NCBI RefSeq assembly: GCF_008932115.1
Contig: NZ_CP044543.1
Location: 1 to 64,000, forward strand
DNA from: Bradyrhizobium betae
Lineage (GTDB): Bacteria; Pseudomonadota; Alphaproteobacteria; Rhizobiales; Xanthobacteraceae
Reading direction: 5' to 3'
Length of the DNA: 64,000 nucleotides
Part shown: one piece after another, positions 26,053 to 34,241 of the stretch
Layout: every line of letters starts with the position of its first letter
How positions within the stretch are numbered: the first letter of the stretch is position 1
Program-made: the position numbers and the translations under genes
The notes under the pieces: generated by a model
What the model was told of the DNA's origin: nothing
The model's database searches: none
The model's input: only the letters and a program-made list of their open reading frames with translations

Positions 26053-26700
26053 ATGCCTGAAGTTATTTTCACTGGCCCCGCTGGCCGCCTCGAAGGCCGC
26101 TATCACCCGGCCAAGCAGAAGAACGCGCCGATCGCGATGGTCCTGCATCCGCATCCGCAATTTCACGGCACGATGAATCATCAGATCATCTACCAGTGCT
26201 ACTACGCGTTCGCGCATCGCGGCTTCTCGGTGCTGCGCTTCAACTTCCGCGGCGTTGGCCGCAGCCAGGGCTCGTTCGACCACGGCACCGGCGAATTGTC
26301 GGATGCGGCGGCCGCGCTCGACTGGGCGCAGACCATCAATCCCGAAGCGCGCGCCTGCTGGGTCGCCGGCTTCTCCTTCGGCGCCTGGATCGGCATGCAG
26401 CTCCTGATGCGCCGCCCCGAGGTCGAAGGCTTCATCTCGATCGCGCCGCCGGCCAATCTCTATGACTTCTCGTTCCTTGCGCCCTGCCCGTCCTCGGGCC
26501 TGATCGTGCATGGCGAGAAGGACGCGGTGGTGCCGCCCAAGGACGTCAACACGCTGGTCGAGAAGCTGAAGACGCAGAAGGGCATCGTGATCGACCAGCA
26601 GATCATCCCCGGCGCCAACCACTTCTTCGACGCCAAGCTCGAGCCGCTGATGGAAACCATCACGGCGTATCTCGACATGCGTCTGGCGAACGTGCGCTGA
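26053..26700 (+). CDS. Alpha/beta hydrolase
   Basis: A 215-residue alpha/beta hydrolase of the family annotated as CocE/NonD-related or YpfH-like in alphaproteobacteria. It opens PEVIFTGPAGRLEGRYHPAK and has the oxyanion region LHPHPQFHGTMNHQIIY, LRFNFRGVGRSQGSFDHG, the nucleophile motif GFSFGAWIG (Ser in GFSFG), Asp in HGEKDAVVPP and the catalytic His in GANHFFD. All three triad residues are present. The substrate is unknown. The start at 26053 is favoured by the family N-terminus. Confidence 0.85.
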   Translation: MPEVIFTGPAGRLEGRYHPAKQKNAPIAMVLHPHPQFHGTMNHQIIYQCYYAFAHRGFSVLRFNFRGVGRSQGSFDHGTGELSDAAAALDWAQTINPEARACWVAGFSFGAWIGMQLLMRRPEVEGFISIAPPANLYDFSFLAPCPSSGLIVHGEKDAVVPPKDVNTLVEKLKTQKGIVIDQQIIPGANHFFDAKLEPLMETITAYLDMRLANVR

Positions 26701-26708
26701 GACACTTG

Positions 26709-26769
26709 TAGCCCGGACGGTGTCCGCTCCATCCGGGCATCTGCTCAAGCCGCGAGCTTGAGCAGATGC
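26709..26769. repeat. Palindromic repeat and 13-bp perfect hairpin at the gst 3' end
   Basis: GCCCGGA/TCCGGGC (26711-26738) is the core of a repeat type common in bradyrhizobia. It overlaps a second hairpin: GCATCTGCTCAAG (26737-26749) pairs perfectly with CTTGAGCAGATGC (26757-26769) around a 7-base loop. The second hairpin covers the last codons and stop of gst, so the C-terminus was probably shaped by the repeat. There is no T run. Confidence 0.6.
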
Positions 26770-27423
26770 GCGTCGTGGCGCACGAGAAACGCGCGGAGCA
26801 ACTCAGGATAATTCGAGTCGACCGCCGCGCGCACGCTTGGGCGTTTTGCTAGCTCTGCTCGCCACGCTCTAACCTTCGGCACATCATTGAAGATGCCGTG
26901 CTTGGTCAACTCATCGAACAGATCGAAATAGCGGAACACCGGCGCGAACACGGCATCGACCAGGCTGAACGCCTCGCCCGCAAAGTACGGTCCCTCGCCA
27001 AGCGCAGCTTCGACACGCGCGAATTTCGCCGCGAGCGCGTGCCGCTTGCTCTCGAATGTCGCCGGATCCGTCGTGGTCTCCAGGCCCCAGAGGTCGCCGA
27101 GGATCGCCGAACCGAACTCCATCCAGGCGCGGTGCTCGGCACGCTTCAACGCATCGACCGGATGCAGCTTCGCACAGGCTTGCGTCTCCTCGATGTACTC
27201 GCAGATCACGTTGCTCTCGAACAGCGCGACCTCGCCCTTGTCGGTCGTCACCACCAGCAGCGGCACCTTACCGAGCGGCGAAAGCTTCAGGAACCAGTCG
27301 GGCTTGTTGGCGAGATCGATGTCGATCCGCTCGAACGGGACGCCCTTCCTCTTTCAGCGCGATCACGGCGCGCTGCACATAGGGGCAAAGCTTGTGGCTG
27401 ATGAGCTTCAGGGAGGCGGTCAT
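26745..27423 (-). CDS. Glutathione S-transferase family protein (one frameshift)
   Basis: The thioredoxin-like N-terminal domain begins MTASLKLISHKLCPYVQRAVIAL, with the active-site region SHKLCPYVQ resembling Omega-class Cys enzymes. The rest is in another frame: KVPLLVVTTDKGEVALFESNVICEYIEET, then an all-helical C-terminal domain ending FLVRHDAHLLKLAA. The reading LKEKGVPFERIDIDLANKPDW returns if one extra G near 27349 is removed (GAGGAAGGG for GAGAAGGG). Corrected length is about 225 residues. Two palindromic operator-like sites lie upstream. It is unclear whether the shift is natural or an error. Confidence 0.8.
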
Positions 27424-27444
27424 GGCAATGATCCCGGCGGTTTG

Positions 27445-27505
27445 ATGCAATCGCACACAGGATAGATGCATTTGCATGTACTCGTCAAGATCAATGCAGT
27501 TGCAT
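27445..27505 (-). promoter_or_regulatory. Two operator-like inverted repeats upstream of gst
   Basis: ATGCATTTGCAT (27466-27477) and ATGCAGTTGCAT (27494-27505) are both ATGCA-N2-TGCAT. The centres are 28 bases apart, and a weaker third copy starts at 27445. They lie between the gst start and the anmK stop, so they most likely control gst. The pattern fits a dimeric regulator such as a MarR or TetR protein; none is encoded nearby. Confidence 0.5.
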
Positions 27506-27519
27506 TTAATTGCCATGCC

Positions 27520-28623
27520 TCACGGCCGTGCGATCACCCCGCCGGTCATCGGCATCGGCACGCCCGTGGTGGCGGGATAGGACAGCGGCAGGCCTTTCAG
27601 GCCGCGCGCGGCGAGGAAGCCGAAGGCCTGGGCCTCGATCGCGTCGGAGGCCCAGCCGAGCGTCTCGGCGGCCTCGACCGTGGCTGAGCCCACCCGCTCG
27701 CGCAGCATCCGCAGCATGGTGAGGTTGCGGGCACCGCCGCCGCAGACGATCCAGCTTCGCGGCCGGCGCGGCAGCAGCGGAATGATGCGGGCGATGGCCG
27801 CCGCGGTGAAGGCGGTCAGCGTCGCGGCGCCATCGGCCGGTGCCACGTCCCCGAGCTTCAAGGCGGCGAAGTCGTTACGGTCGAGCGATTTCGGCGGCGG
27901 GCTCGCGAAGAACGGCAGCCCCAGCGCACGCGCGATCCAGGCTTCATCGGCCTTGCCGAGCGCTGCGAACTTGCCTTCGGCGTCGAACGCCTGGTTCATG
28001 GTGCGGTACATGAAATCGTCGAGCAGCGCGTTGCCGGGCCCGGTGTCGCAGGCGATCAGCGTGTCGTTGCCGTCGATATAGGTGATGTTGGAGACGCCGC
28101 CGATATTGACCACGACGATCGGCCCTTCGCGCTCCAGCGAGTTGGCGAGTGCGCGGTGGTAGACCGGCACGAACGGCGCGCCCTGGCCGCCGGCCTCGAC
28201 GTCGGCGGCGCGGAAATCGTGCATCACGGGGATATGGATCGCTCTCGCCAGAGCCGGCGCATCGCCGATCTGCACCGTCAACCGCCGCTCGGGACGGTGC
28301 AGCACGGTCTGGCCGTGGAAGCCCACGATGTCGATGTCCTCCGGCCTCATCCGGTTCTGGGCGACGAACGCCGAGACCGCCTCGGCATGTGCCTGCGTCA
28401 CCGCGCGTTCGGCCTCGGCCAGAATGCCCGGCCGGGCATCGCGTTGCGGCAGGTGCACGGCCTCGCCCAGCGCCTGGCGCAACAGGTTGCGCTCCGCCGG
28501 ACTATACGGCCGGTAACCGGATGGTCCGAACGCCTTTATCTGTTTTCCGTCGGTTTCGATCAGCGCGACGTCCACCCCGTCCAGCGAGGTGCCGCTCATC
28601 AAGCCGAGTGCCGTCAACATCAT
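27520..28623 (-). CDS. anmK: Anhydro-N-acetylmuramic acid kinase
   Basis: AnmK phosphorylates and opens 1,6-anhydroMurNAc released from the cell wall, feeding it back into amino-sugar metabolism. The start is set at MMLTALGLMSGTSLDGVDVALIETDG (28623), where the ATP-binding P-loop-like MSGTSLDG lies, not at the open frame 38 codons upstream. Other family segments are FHGQTVLHRP, NIGGVSNITYI, CDTGPGNALLDD and VCGGGARN. 367 residues, normal length. Divergent from tyrS. Confidence 0.93.
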   Translation of the reverse strand: MMLTALGLMSGTSLDGVDVALIETDGKQIKAFGPSGYRPYSPAERNLLRQALGEAVHLPQRDARPGILAEAERAVTQAHAEAVSAFVAQNRMRPEDIDIVGFHGQTVLHRPERRLTVQIGDAPALARAIHIPVMHDFRAADVEAGGQGAPFVPVYHRALANSLEREGPIVVVNIGGVSNITYIDGNDTLIACDTGPGNALLDDFMYRTMNQAFDAEGKFAALGKADEAWIARALGLPFFASPPPKSLDRNDFAALKLGDVAPADGAATLTAFTAAAIARIIPLLPRRPRSWIVCGGGARNLTMLRMLRERVGSATVEAAETLGWASDAIEAQAFGFLAARGLKGLPLSYPATTGVPMPMTGGVIARP

Positions 28624-28783
28624 CTTAAGCGAGCCTCGAAGCCCCCTGCCCGGACGCCCGACTTGTATCAAACAAGCACATCTTATAATGCCACAGCGCG
28701 CATATTTGCGGCAGCCCGGCTGGTGCCGGTTCCGCAACTTGCGGCAATGATCGTAAAATAAGAATGATCAGGTCCGCCGACAG

Positions 28784-30037
28784 ATGACTGCATTTAAATC
28801 GGATTTCCTCAATACCCTCAGGGAACGTGGATTCATCCACCAGTGCTCCGATTTCGAGGGGCTGGACGCACTCGCCGCCAAGGGCGAGGCGATCGCCTAT
28901 GTCGGCTACGATTGCACCGCCCGCTCGCTGCATATCGGCAACTACCTGACCATGATGATGCTGCACTGGCTGCAGCAATCCGGCAACAAGCCGATCACGC
29001 TGATGGGCGGCGGCACCACCATGGTCGGCGATCCCTCCGGCAAGGACGAGACGCGCGCGATGCGCACCGTCGCCGAGATCGAAGCCAACAAGGCCTCGAT
29101 CCGCGGCGTGTTCGCCAAGGTGCTGACCTACGGCGACGGCAAGAGCGATGCCATCATGCTCGACAATGCCGAGTGGCTGACCAAGCTGAACTGGATCGAG
29201 ATGCTGCGCGACGTCGGCCGGCACTTCTCGGTCAACCGCATGCTGACCATGGACTCCGTGCGGCTGCGCCTCGAGCGCGAGCAGGAGATGAGCTTCATCG
29301 AGTTCAACTACATGGTCTGCCAGGCCTACGACTTCGTCGAGCTCGCCAAGCGCACCGGCTGCCATTTGCAGATGGGCGGCTCGGACCAGTGGGGCAACAT
29401 CATCATGGGCGTCGATCTCGGCCGCCGCATGGGCACCCACCAGCTGTTCGCGCTGACGACGCCGCTGCTGACCACGGCCTCCGGCGCCAAGATGGGCAAG
29501 ACCGCGCAGGGCGCGGTGTGGCTCAACGCCGACCAGTTCTCGCCGTATGATTTCTGGCAGTACTGGCGCAACACCGAGGATGCCGACGTCGGCAGGTTCC
29601 TGAAGCTGTTCACGACGCTGCCGATGAGCGAGATCAAGAAGCTCGAAGCGCTCGGCGGCTCGGAGATCAACGAGGCCAAGAAGGTGCTCGCCACCGAAGC
29701 GACCACGCTGCTGCACGGCCGGGATGCCGCCAACGAGGCAGCCGAAACGGCTCGCCGCACCTTCGAGGAAGGCGCGCTCGCCGAGAGCCTGCCGACGGTG
29801 GAAATTCCGCGCGGCGAGCTCGACGCCGGCCTCGGCGTGCTCAACGCCTTCGTCAAGGCCGGCCTCGTCGCCTCCAACGGCGAGGCACGGCGCCAGATCA
29901 AGGGCGGCGGCCTGCGCGTCAACGACGAGCCGGTCACCGACGAGAAGATGGTGCTGTCTGCGGCCAGCCTGACGCCGGAAGGCGTGATCAAGCTGTCGTT
30001 CGGCAAGAAGAAGCACGTCCTCATCCGGCCTGCATAG
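28784..30037 (+). CDS. tyrS: Tyrosyl-tRNA synthetase
   Basis: Charges tRNA-Tyr. 417 residues. The class I HIGH motif appears as HIGNYL, preceded by [15 protein letters not shown]. The KMSKS motif is [11 protein letters not shown], as in other TyrRS of this group. The C-terminal S4 RNA-binding domain (residues about 350-417) reads [25 protein letters not shown]. The gene faces away from anmK. Confidence 0.96.
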   Translation: MTAFKSDFLNTLRERGFIHQCSDFEGLDALAAKGEAIAYVGYDCTARSLHIGNYLTMMMLHWLQQSGNKPITLMGGGTTMVGDPSGKDETRAMRTVAEIEANKASIRGVFAKVLTYGDGKSDAIMLDNAEWLTKLNWIEMLRDVGRHFSVNRMLTMDSVRLRLEREQEMSFIEFNYMVCQAYDFVELAKRTGCHLQMGGSDQWGNIIMGVDLGRRMGTHQLFALTTPLLTTASGAKMGKTAQGAVWLNADQFSPYDFWQYWRNTEDADVGRFLKLFTTLPMSEIKKLEALGGSEINEAKKVLATEATTLLHGRDAANEAAETARRTFEEGALAESLPTVEIPRGELDAGLGVLNAFVKAGLVASNGEARRQIKGGGLRVNDEPVTDEKMVLSAASLTPEGVIKLSFGKKKHVLIRPA

Positions 30038-30093
30038 GCGTATGAGCTTTTGATGCTTGTCAGGGCGCGCCGAAGCGCGCTCCCTGACGGGCA

Positions 30094-31353
30094 ATGGACC
30101 AGAACACGCCCAGGGAAACGAGCAGGGACAACGGAGCTGCGATGCAGCAAGGCGCGGTGCGCACCGCGCTCGTCGTGCTTGCGCTGTGCTTCACGCTGGC
30201 GGTGCTCGGCCGCGGCCTCAGCGAAAGTTTCACCGTCTTCCTCAAGCCGATCTCGGAAAACTTCGGCTGGGATCGTGCGCAGGTCGTCTCGATCTACTCG
30301 CTGACCTGGCTCATCAGCGGACTGACCGCGCCGCTGGTCGGACGCCTGTTCGATCATTCCGGACCACGCATCGTCTATGCACTCGGACTGTTCCTGCTCG
30401 GGTCGGCCTTTCTGATCGCGGCGCACGCGCAATCGCTCTGGCAATTCCAGCTTTCGATCGGATTGTGCGTCGGCGTCGGCGTCGCCTTCATCGGCAACGT
30501 GCCGAACTCGATCCTGCTCGGCCGCTGGTTCGGCCCCAAGCTGCCGACCGCGATGGCGGTGGTGTACTCGGCGATGGGCGGCGGCGTGCTGGCGCTGCTG
30601 CCGGCCTCGCAGCTCCTGATCGATCATCTCGGCTGGCGCGAGACCTACCAGCTATTCGGCTTCGCCTCACTCGGCCTGCTGGTGCCGCTGCTGCTGTTGC
30701 CATGGCGGTTGTTCGCATCGGGCTCGCCGCATGTCGCCAAGAAGACCGACCCCGATTTCGTCGATCACGGCTGGACGCTGGTGAGCGCCATGCGCCACCA
30801 CGCCTTCTGGGCGCTGTTCTCGACCTTCTTCTTCACCGCGGTCGGCATGTATGCGATCGCGGCGCAGATCGTCGCCTATCTGATCGATGCCGGCTTCCCG
30901 CCGCTCCAGGCCGCAACCGCCTGGGGCTTTTCCGGTGTCGTGCTGGTGTTCGGCATGCTCGGGGTCTCAGCGCTCGACGGGCTGATCGGGCGCCGGCCGT
31001 CCGTGCTGCTCAGCTACGCGATCTCGATCATCGGCATCTTCCTGCTCTGGCTGCTGCAGTATTATCCTGATGTCATCCTGCTCACCGGCTTCGTCGTCTG
31101 CTTCGGCAGCATGATGGGCTCGCGCGGGCCGCTGATCACGGCAACCGCGATGAAGATCTTTCGGGGCAAGCGCGTCGGCACCATCTTTGGCACCATCTCG
31201 ATCGGCAGCGGCCTCGGCTCGGCGTTCGGCTCCTGGAGCGGCGGCCTGATCCATGACGCGACCCATGGCTACAACGCGCTGCTCGCCTTCGCACTTGCGA
31301 GCGTGGTGCTCGGGATGATTCCGTTCCTCATCGTGCCGGCCTTGCGGCGCTAG
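30094..31353 (+). CDS. MFS transporter
   Basis: A 419-residue major facilitator protein with about 12 membrane helices. The start at 30094 gives a polar leader; the first helix begins VVLALCFTLAVLGRGL. An alternative start is the ATG at 30142. It has FSESFTVF-like and GRLFDHSGPRIVY loops, the latter being the conserved loop 2-3 GxxxDRxGxR-type motif. Helix VVCFGSMMGSRGPLITATAMKIFRGKRVGTIFGT is typical of the oxalate/formate antiporter and monocarboxylate-like group. The substrate is unknown. It lies 56 bases after tyrS in the same direction and may be co-transcribed. Confidence 0.85.
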   Translation: MDQNTPRETSRDNGAAMQQGAVRTALVVLALCFTLAVLGRGLSESFTVFLKPISENFGWDRAQVVSIYSLTWLISGLTAPLVGRLFDHSGPRIVYALGLFLLGSAFLIAAHAQSLWQFQLSIGLCVGVGVAFIGNVPNSILLGRWFGPKLPTAMAVVYSAMGGGVLALLPASQLLIDHLGWRETYQLFGFASLGLLVPLLLLPWRLFASGSPHVAKKTDPDFVDHGWTLVSAMRHHAFWALFSTFFFTAVGMYAIAAQIVAYLIDAGFPPLQAATAWGFSGVVLVFGMLGVSALDGLIGRRPSVLLSYAISIIGIFLLWLLQYYPDVILLTGFVVCFGSMMGSRGPLITATAMKIFRGKRVGTIFGTISIGSGLGSAFGSWSGGLIHDATHGYNALLAFALASVVLGMIPFLIVPALRR

Positions 31354-31574
31354 GTCTCCCGGAAGTAACCTGCGCGCAGTGGCGTCACCGGACAATTACG
31401 GACAGACGCGCTGCGAACAGACGCAAAAAATGCGGACCACGCCCGGCTGAAAACGCAGCCTGCGGTGTTTTGTCCGACATGACAAAAATGTCAGCGCGAA
31501 TCGAGCTTGGGCGGCTTGCGGGGTGCAACTGAATGCGGTCCAAGTCGCAACCATTGGATGGAGGGCACAAACCA

Positions 31575-31979
31575 ATGAACTTTCCCTATCTCGTTCGCTT
31601 TCAACCGGTTCTCTTGAGCCTGTTTCGCTTCATCACCGGCCTGCTGCTGTTTCAGTACGGCGTCGCCAAGCTGTTCAAGTTTCCGGTGCTCCCCTACTTC
31701 GCGAACATCCCGCCGCTGATCTACACGGCCGGCACGATCGAGCTCGTGCTTGGCGCGCTGCTGATGATCGGCCTGTTCACCCGTCTCGCGGCTTTCATTC
31801 TCTCGGGCGAGATGGCCTTCGCCTACTTCATGGGCCACATGCTCAAGGGCGACACGCCGGTGTTCCTGCCGCTGCTCAATGGCGGCACCGCGGCGATCCT
31901 GTTCTGCTTCGCCTGCCTCTACCTCTCGGCAGCCGGCGGCGGTTCGGTCAGCGCCGATGCGGCGATGGGCAAGGACTAG
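31575..31979 (+). CDS. DoxX family membrane protein
   Basis: A 134-residue protein with four predicted helices. It starts MNFPYLVRFQPVLLSLFRFITGLLLFQYGVAKLFKFP, a typical DoxX opening, followed by GTIELVLGALLMIGLFTRLAAFILSGEMAFAYFMGH and a last helix with FCFACLYLSAAGGG. DoxX proteins in some bacteria form membrane oxidoreductase complexes, but no partner is visible. The start at 31575 is supported by the family N-terminus; an in-frame ATG at 31533 lacks it. Confidence 0.88.
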   Translation: MNFPYLVRFQPVLLSLFRFITGLLLFQYGVAKLFKFPVLPYFANIPPLIYTAGTIELVLGALLMIGLFTRLAAFILSGEMAFAYFMGHMLKGDTPVFLPLLNGGTAAILFCFACLYLSAAGGGSVSADAAMGKD

Positions 31980-32046
31980 CGGGTCGACCGGCGACGCATT
32001 GCGCGATGCTCACGCGCGCGCAATTAACGCACAAGCAACGGATGGC

Positions 32047-32098
32047 ATCGGCAGCCTTGATCGGCAGCCTTGATCGGCAGCCTTAATCGGCAGCCTTG
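32047..32098 (+). repeat. 13-bp tandem repeat, four copies
   Basis: Four abutting copies of ATCGGCAGCCTTG (third copy ends in A) at 32047, 32060, 32073 and 32086. The array sits between doxX and the chemoreceptor gene and ends 11 bases before the stop of a 28-codon ORF. Copy number probably varies between strains through slippage. Confidence 0.85.
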
Positions 32099-32108
32099 CC
32101 GGTGTCAT

Positions 32109-32195
32109 CTAGCGCGAGCCCAGCACGGTCCAGATCAGGACGAGGGCCGCTGCGAGCAACACGGACATGACGAGGCGGTGAGCGAATCGGTTCAT
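32109..32195 (-). CDS. 28-residue single-helix membrane peptide (candidate)
   Basis: ATG at 32195 opens MNRFAHRLVMSVLLAAALVL followed by IWTVLGSR and a TAG. Residues about 8-24 form one membrane helix, with positive charges before it. A strong ribosome site, CAGGAG, lies six bases upstream, much better than chance. There is nothing else coding in this 430-base gap (31980-32413), which also holds the 13-bp tandem repeat. No known family; the size and layout fit a membrane-bound regulator peptide. Confidence 0.5.
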   Translation of the reverse strand: MNRFAHRLVMSVLLAAALVLIWTVLGSR

Positions 32196-32413
32196 TGCCG
32201 CTCCTGCCAGACTCGCTCACCACCAAAGTCTGAGATCGATCGTCGCCCGCATCCGTGCTGGCGTGCGCCGATGCATGTCGGTTCGTCTGCACGATTGCGC
32301 ACATGGCTGCGACCGGTCACGCGCGCGGCAGGTCGCCGCATGGCTATGTTCATGATTAGTAAGAACTTCATGCTACCGATGCGAGCAATAACAACCATTT
32401 CGTAGAGGCTGCG

Positions 32414-34108
32414 ATGAAGTTGCTGAGCCACCTGAAGATCCGCACCAAGCTTGCCAGCATGGTCTGCCTTGCGGCTCTCACAGTCACGGCCATCATCGCG
32501 GTCTCGGGCTTCCTCAGCAAGAGCCGCATGATGGAGGACCGGGTCCAGCAGATGAAAACCGCGGTCGACATGCTCTACAGCCTGGCCCAGTCGGTTCAGG
32601 ACGACGTCACCGCCGGCAAACTGACGCAGGCCGAGGCCAAGGCCCAGTTTCATATTCGCGGTCGCCAGATGAACTTCAATGCCGGCCAAGGCTACCCGGT
32701 CGTCTACAACGCCGACACATCCATCCTCGTGAACGGCGCCAACCAGAAGCTCGAGGGCAAGATCACCGGCGCGATCGACGCCAACGGCGTCCTCATCGCC
32801 GACGCGATCATCAAGGCCGGCGACCTGTCCGCGCAGGGCGGCGTGACGTCCTACCTTTATCCCCGCCCCGGTCAGACCGAAGCCGTCCGCAAGACCGTGT
32901 TCGCCCGCAAGTTCGCGCCCTGGAACGCGACCATCAGCTACGGCCTCTATGTCGACGATATCGACGCCGACGTGCGCGCGATCACGCTCGAACTCGCCGC
33001 GGTCGGCCTTGGCCTGATGCTGCTGATGGCCACGCTGTCCTGGCTGATTGCCCGTGACGTGCTGAGCGCGCTCGATCGCCAGAAGACCCGCATGCAGGAG
33101 ATCGCCGAGGGCGCCATCGACAAGCCGGTCGAGGAGACCGATCGCGGCGACGAGATCGGCCGCATGGCCGAGACGCTCGAAGTGCTGCGCCAGACCGCTT
33201 TGACCGCGCGCATGCTCGAGGCCGAGCAGGTCGCCACCAAGACCCGCAGCGAGCAGGAAAAGCGCGACGCGCTGATCTCGCTCGCCGACCGCTTCGACGC
33301 TTCCGTCGGCCAGCTCGTCGGCCTGATGGCCTCGGGCTCCGGCGAGCTGGAGACCACCGCCAAGTCGATGTCATCCACGGCTGAAGGCACCAACCGCCGC
33401 GCCGCCGTGGTCGGCTCGGCCGCCACCGAAGCCAGCCAGCGCGTCCAGACGGTCGCCGCGGCCGCCGAAGAGCTGTCCTCCTCCATCACCGAGATCAGCC
33501 GCCAGGTCGCGCAATCCGCGGAAGTCACCGGCCGCGCCGTGGACAGCGCGCGCCGCACCGACACCATCGTCCGCGCGCTGTCGGACGGTGCCCAGCAGAT
33601 CGAGCACGTCGCCGAGCTGATCTCCAGCATCGCGGCGCAGACCAATCTGCTCGCGCTCAACGCCACCATCGAGGCGGCCCGTGCCGGTGAAGCCGGCCGC
33701 GGCTTTGCCGTCGTCGCCTCCGAGGTGAAGTCGCTCGCGAGCCAGACCGCGGAAGCCACCCGTGAGATCGGCGACAAGATCGCCCAGATCCAGGGCGCGA
33801 CCAAGGAGGCCGTGGACGCGATCGGCGGCATCACCGCCACCATCGAGGAAGTCAGCCGCATCGCCGCCTCGATCGGCGCCGCCATCGAAGAGCAAGGCGC
33901 CGCCACCGCCGAGATCGCCCGCAGCGTCTCGCAGACCGCGGAGGCGACCAAGGAGGTCACCACCAATATCGGCGGCGTCAGCACGGCGGCGAACGAGACC
34001 GGCAACGCCGCCGGCATGGTGCTCGCGGCCGCCTCGAACCTCTCCAAGCAGGCCGAGCAGCTCTCCGGCGAAGTCGGCACCTTCCTGGCCGGCGTGCGCG
34101 CGGCGTAA
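32414..34108 (+). CDS. Methyl-accepting chemotaxis protein with Cache-type sensor
   Basis: A 564-residue chemoreceptor. The first helix (residues 14-35) is followed by a periplasmic region of about 150 residues with a single-Cache look ([38 protein letters not shown]). A second helix lies near 190-215, then a HAMP domain ([20 protein letters not shown]). The cytoplasmic coiled coil has the signature hairpin [52 protein letters not shown]. No CheR-binding pentapeptide at the end (it finishes TFLAGVRAA). The ligand is unknown, probably a small organic acid as for related Cache receptors. Confidence 0.93.
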   Translation: MKLLSHLKIRTKLASMVCLAALTVTAIIAVSGFLSKSRMMEDRVQQMKTAVDMLYSLAQSVQDDVTAGKLTQAEAKAQFHIRGRQMNFNAGQGYPVVYNADTSILVNGANQKLEGKITGAIDANGVLIADAIIKAGDLSAQGGVTSYLYPRPGQTEAVRKTVFARKFAPWNATISYGLYVDDIDADVRAITLELAAVGLGLMLLMATLSWLIARDVLSALDRQKTRMQEIAEGAIDKPVEETDRGDEIGRMAETLEVLRQTALTARMLEAEQVATKTRSEQEKRDALISLADRFDASVGQLVGLMASGSGELETTAKSMSSTAEGTNRRAAVVGSAATEASQRVQTVAAAAEELSSSITEISRQVAQSAEVTGRAVDSARRTDTIVRALSDGAQQIEHVAELISSIAAQTNLLALNATIEAARAGEAGRGFAVVASEVKSLASQTAEATREIGDKIAQIQGATKEAVDAIGGITATIEEVSRIAASIGAAIEEQGAATAEIARSVSQTAEATKEVTTNIGGVSTAANETGNAAGMVLAAASNLSKQAEQLSGEVGTFLAGVRAA

Positions 34109-34138
34109 GCTTCGCCTGCTCTAAATCCCTCGACAGGT

Positions 34139-34222
34139 GTCATGGCCGGACTTGTCCCGGCCATCCACGTTCTCCGCGCTTACAGAAAGAACGTGGATGC
34201 CCGGGACAAGCCCGGGCATGAC
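34139..34222. repeat. Long imperfect palindrome, bradyrhizobial intergenic repeat
   Basis: Two 35-base arms beginning GTCATG and ending ACGTTCT pair with only three mismatches around a loop of about 14 bases. It lies between the convergent chemoreceptor and AsmA-like genes. It resembles the abundant dispersed palindromes of Bradyrhizobium genomes and may also serve as a transcription stop. Confidence 0.8.
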
Positions 34223-34241
34223 GGCATCTTCAGTCCAGCCT

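Noticed and set aside
27340..27355. Programmed frameshift in gst
   Set aside because: No slippery codon, internal ribosome site or stop arrangement like that in prfB is present.
32047..32098. CRISPR-like array
   Set aside because: The 13-bp units abut each other with no spacers and no cas genes are present.
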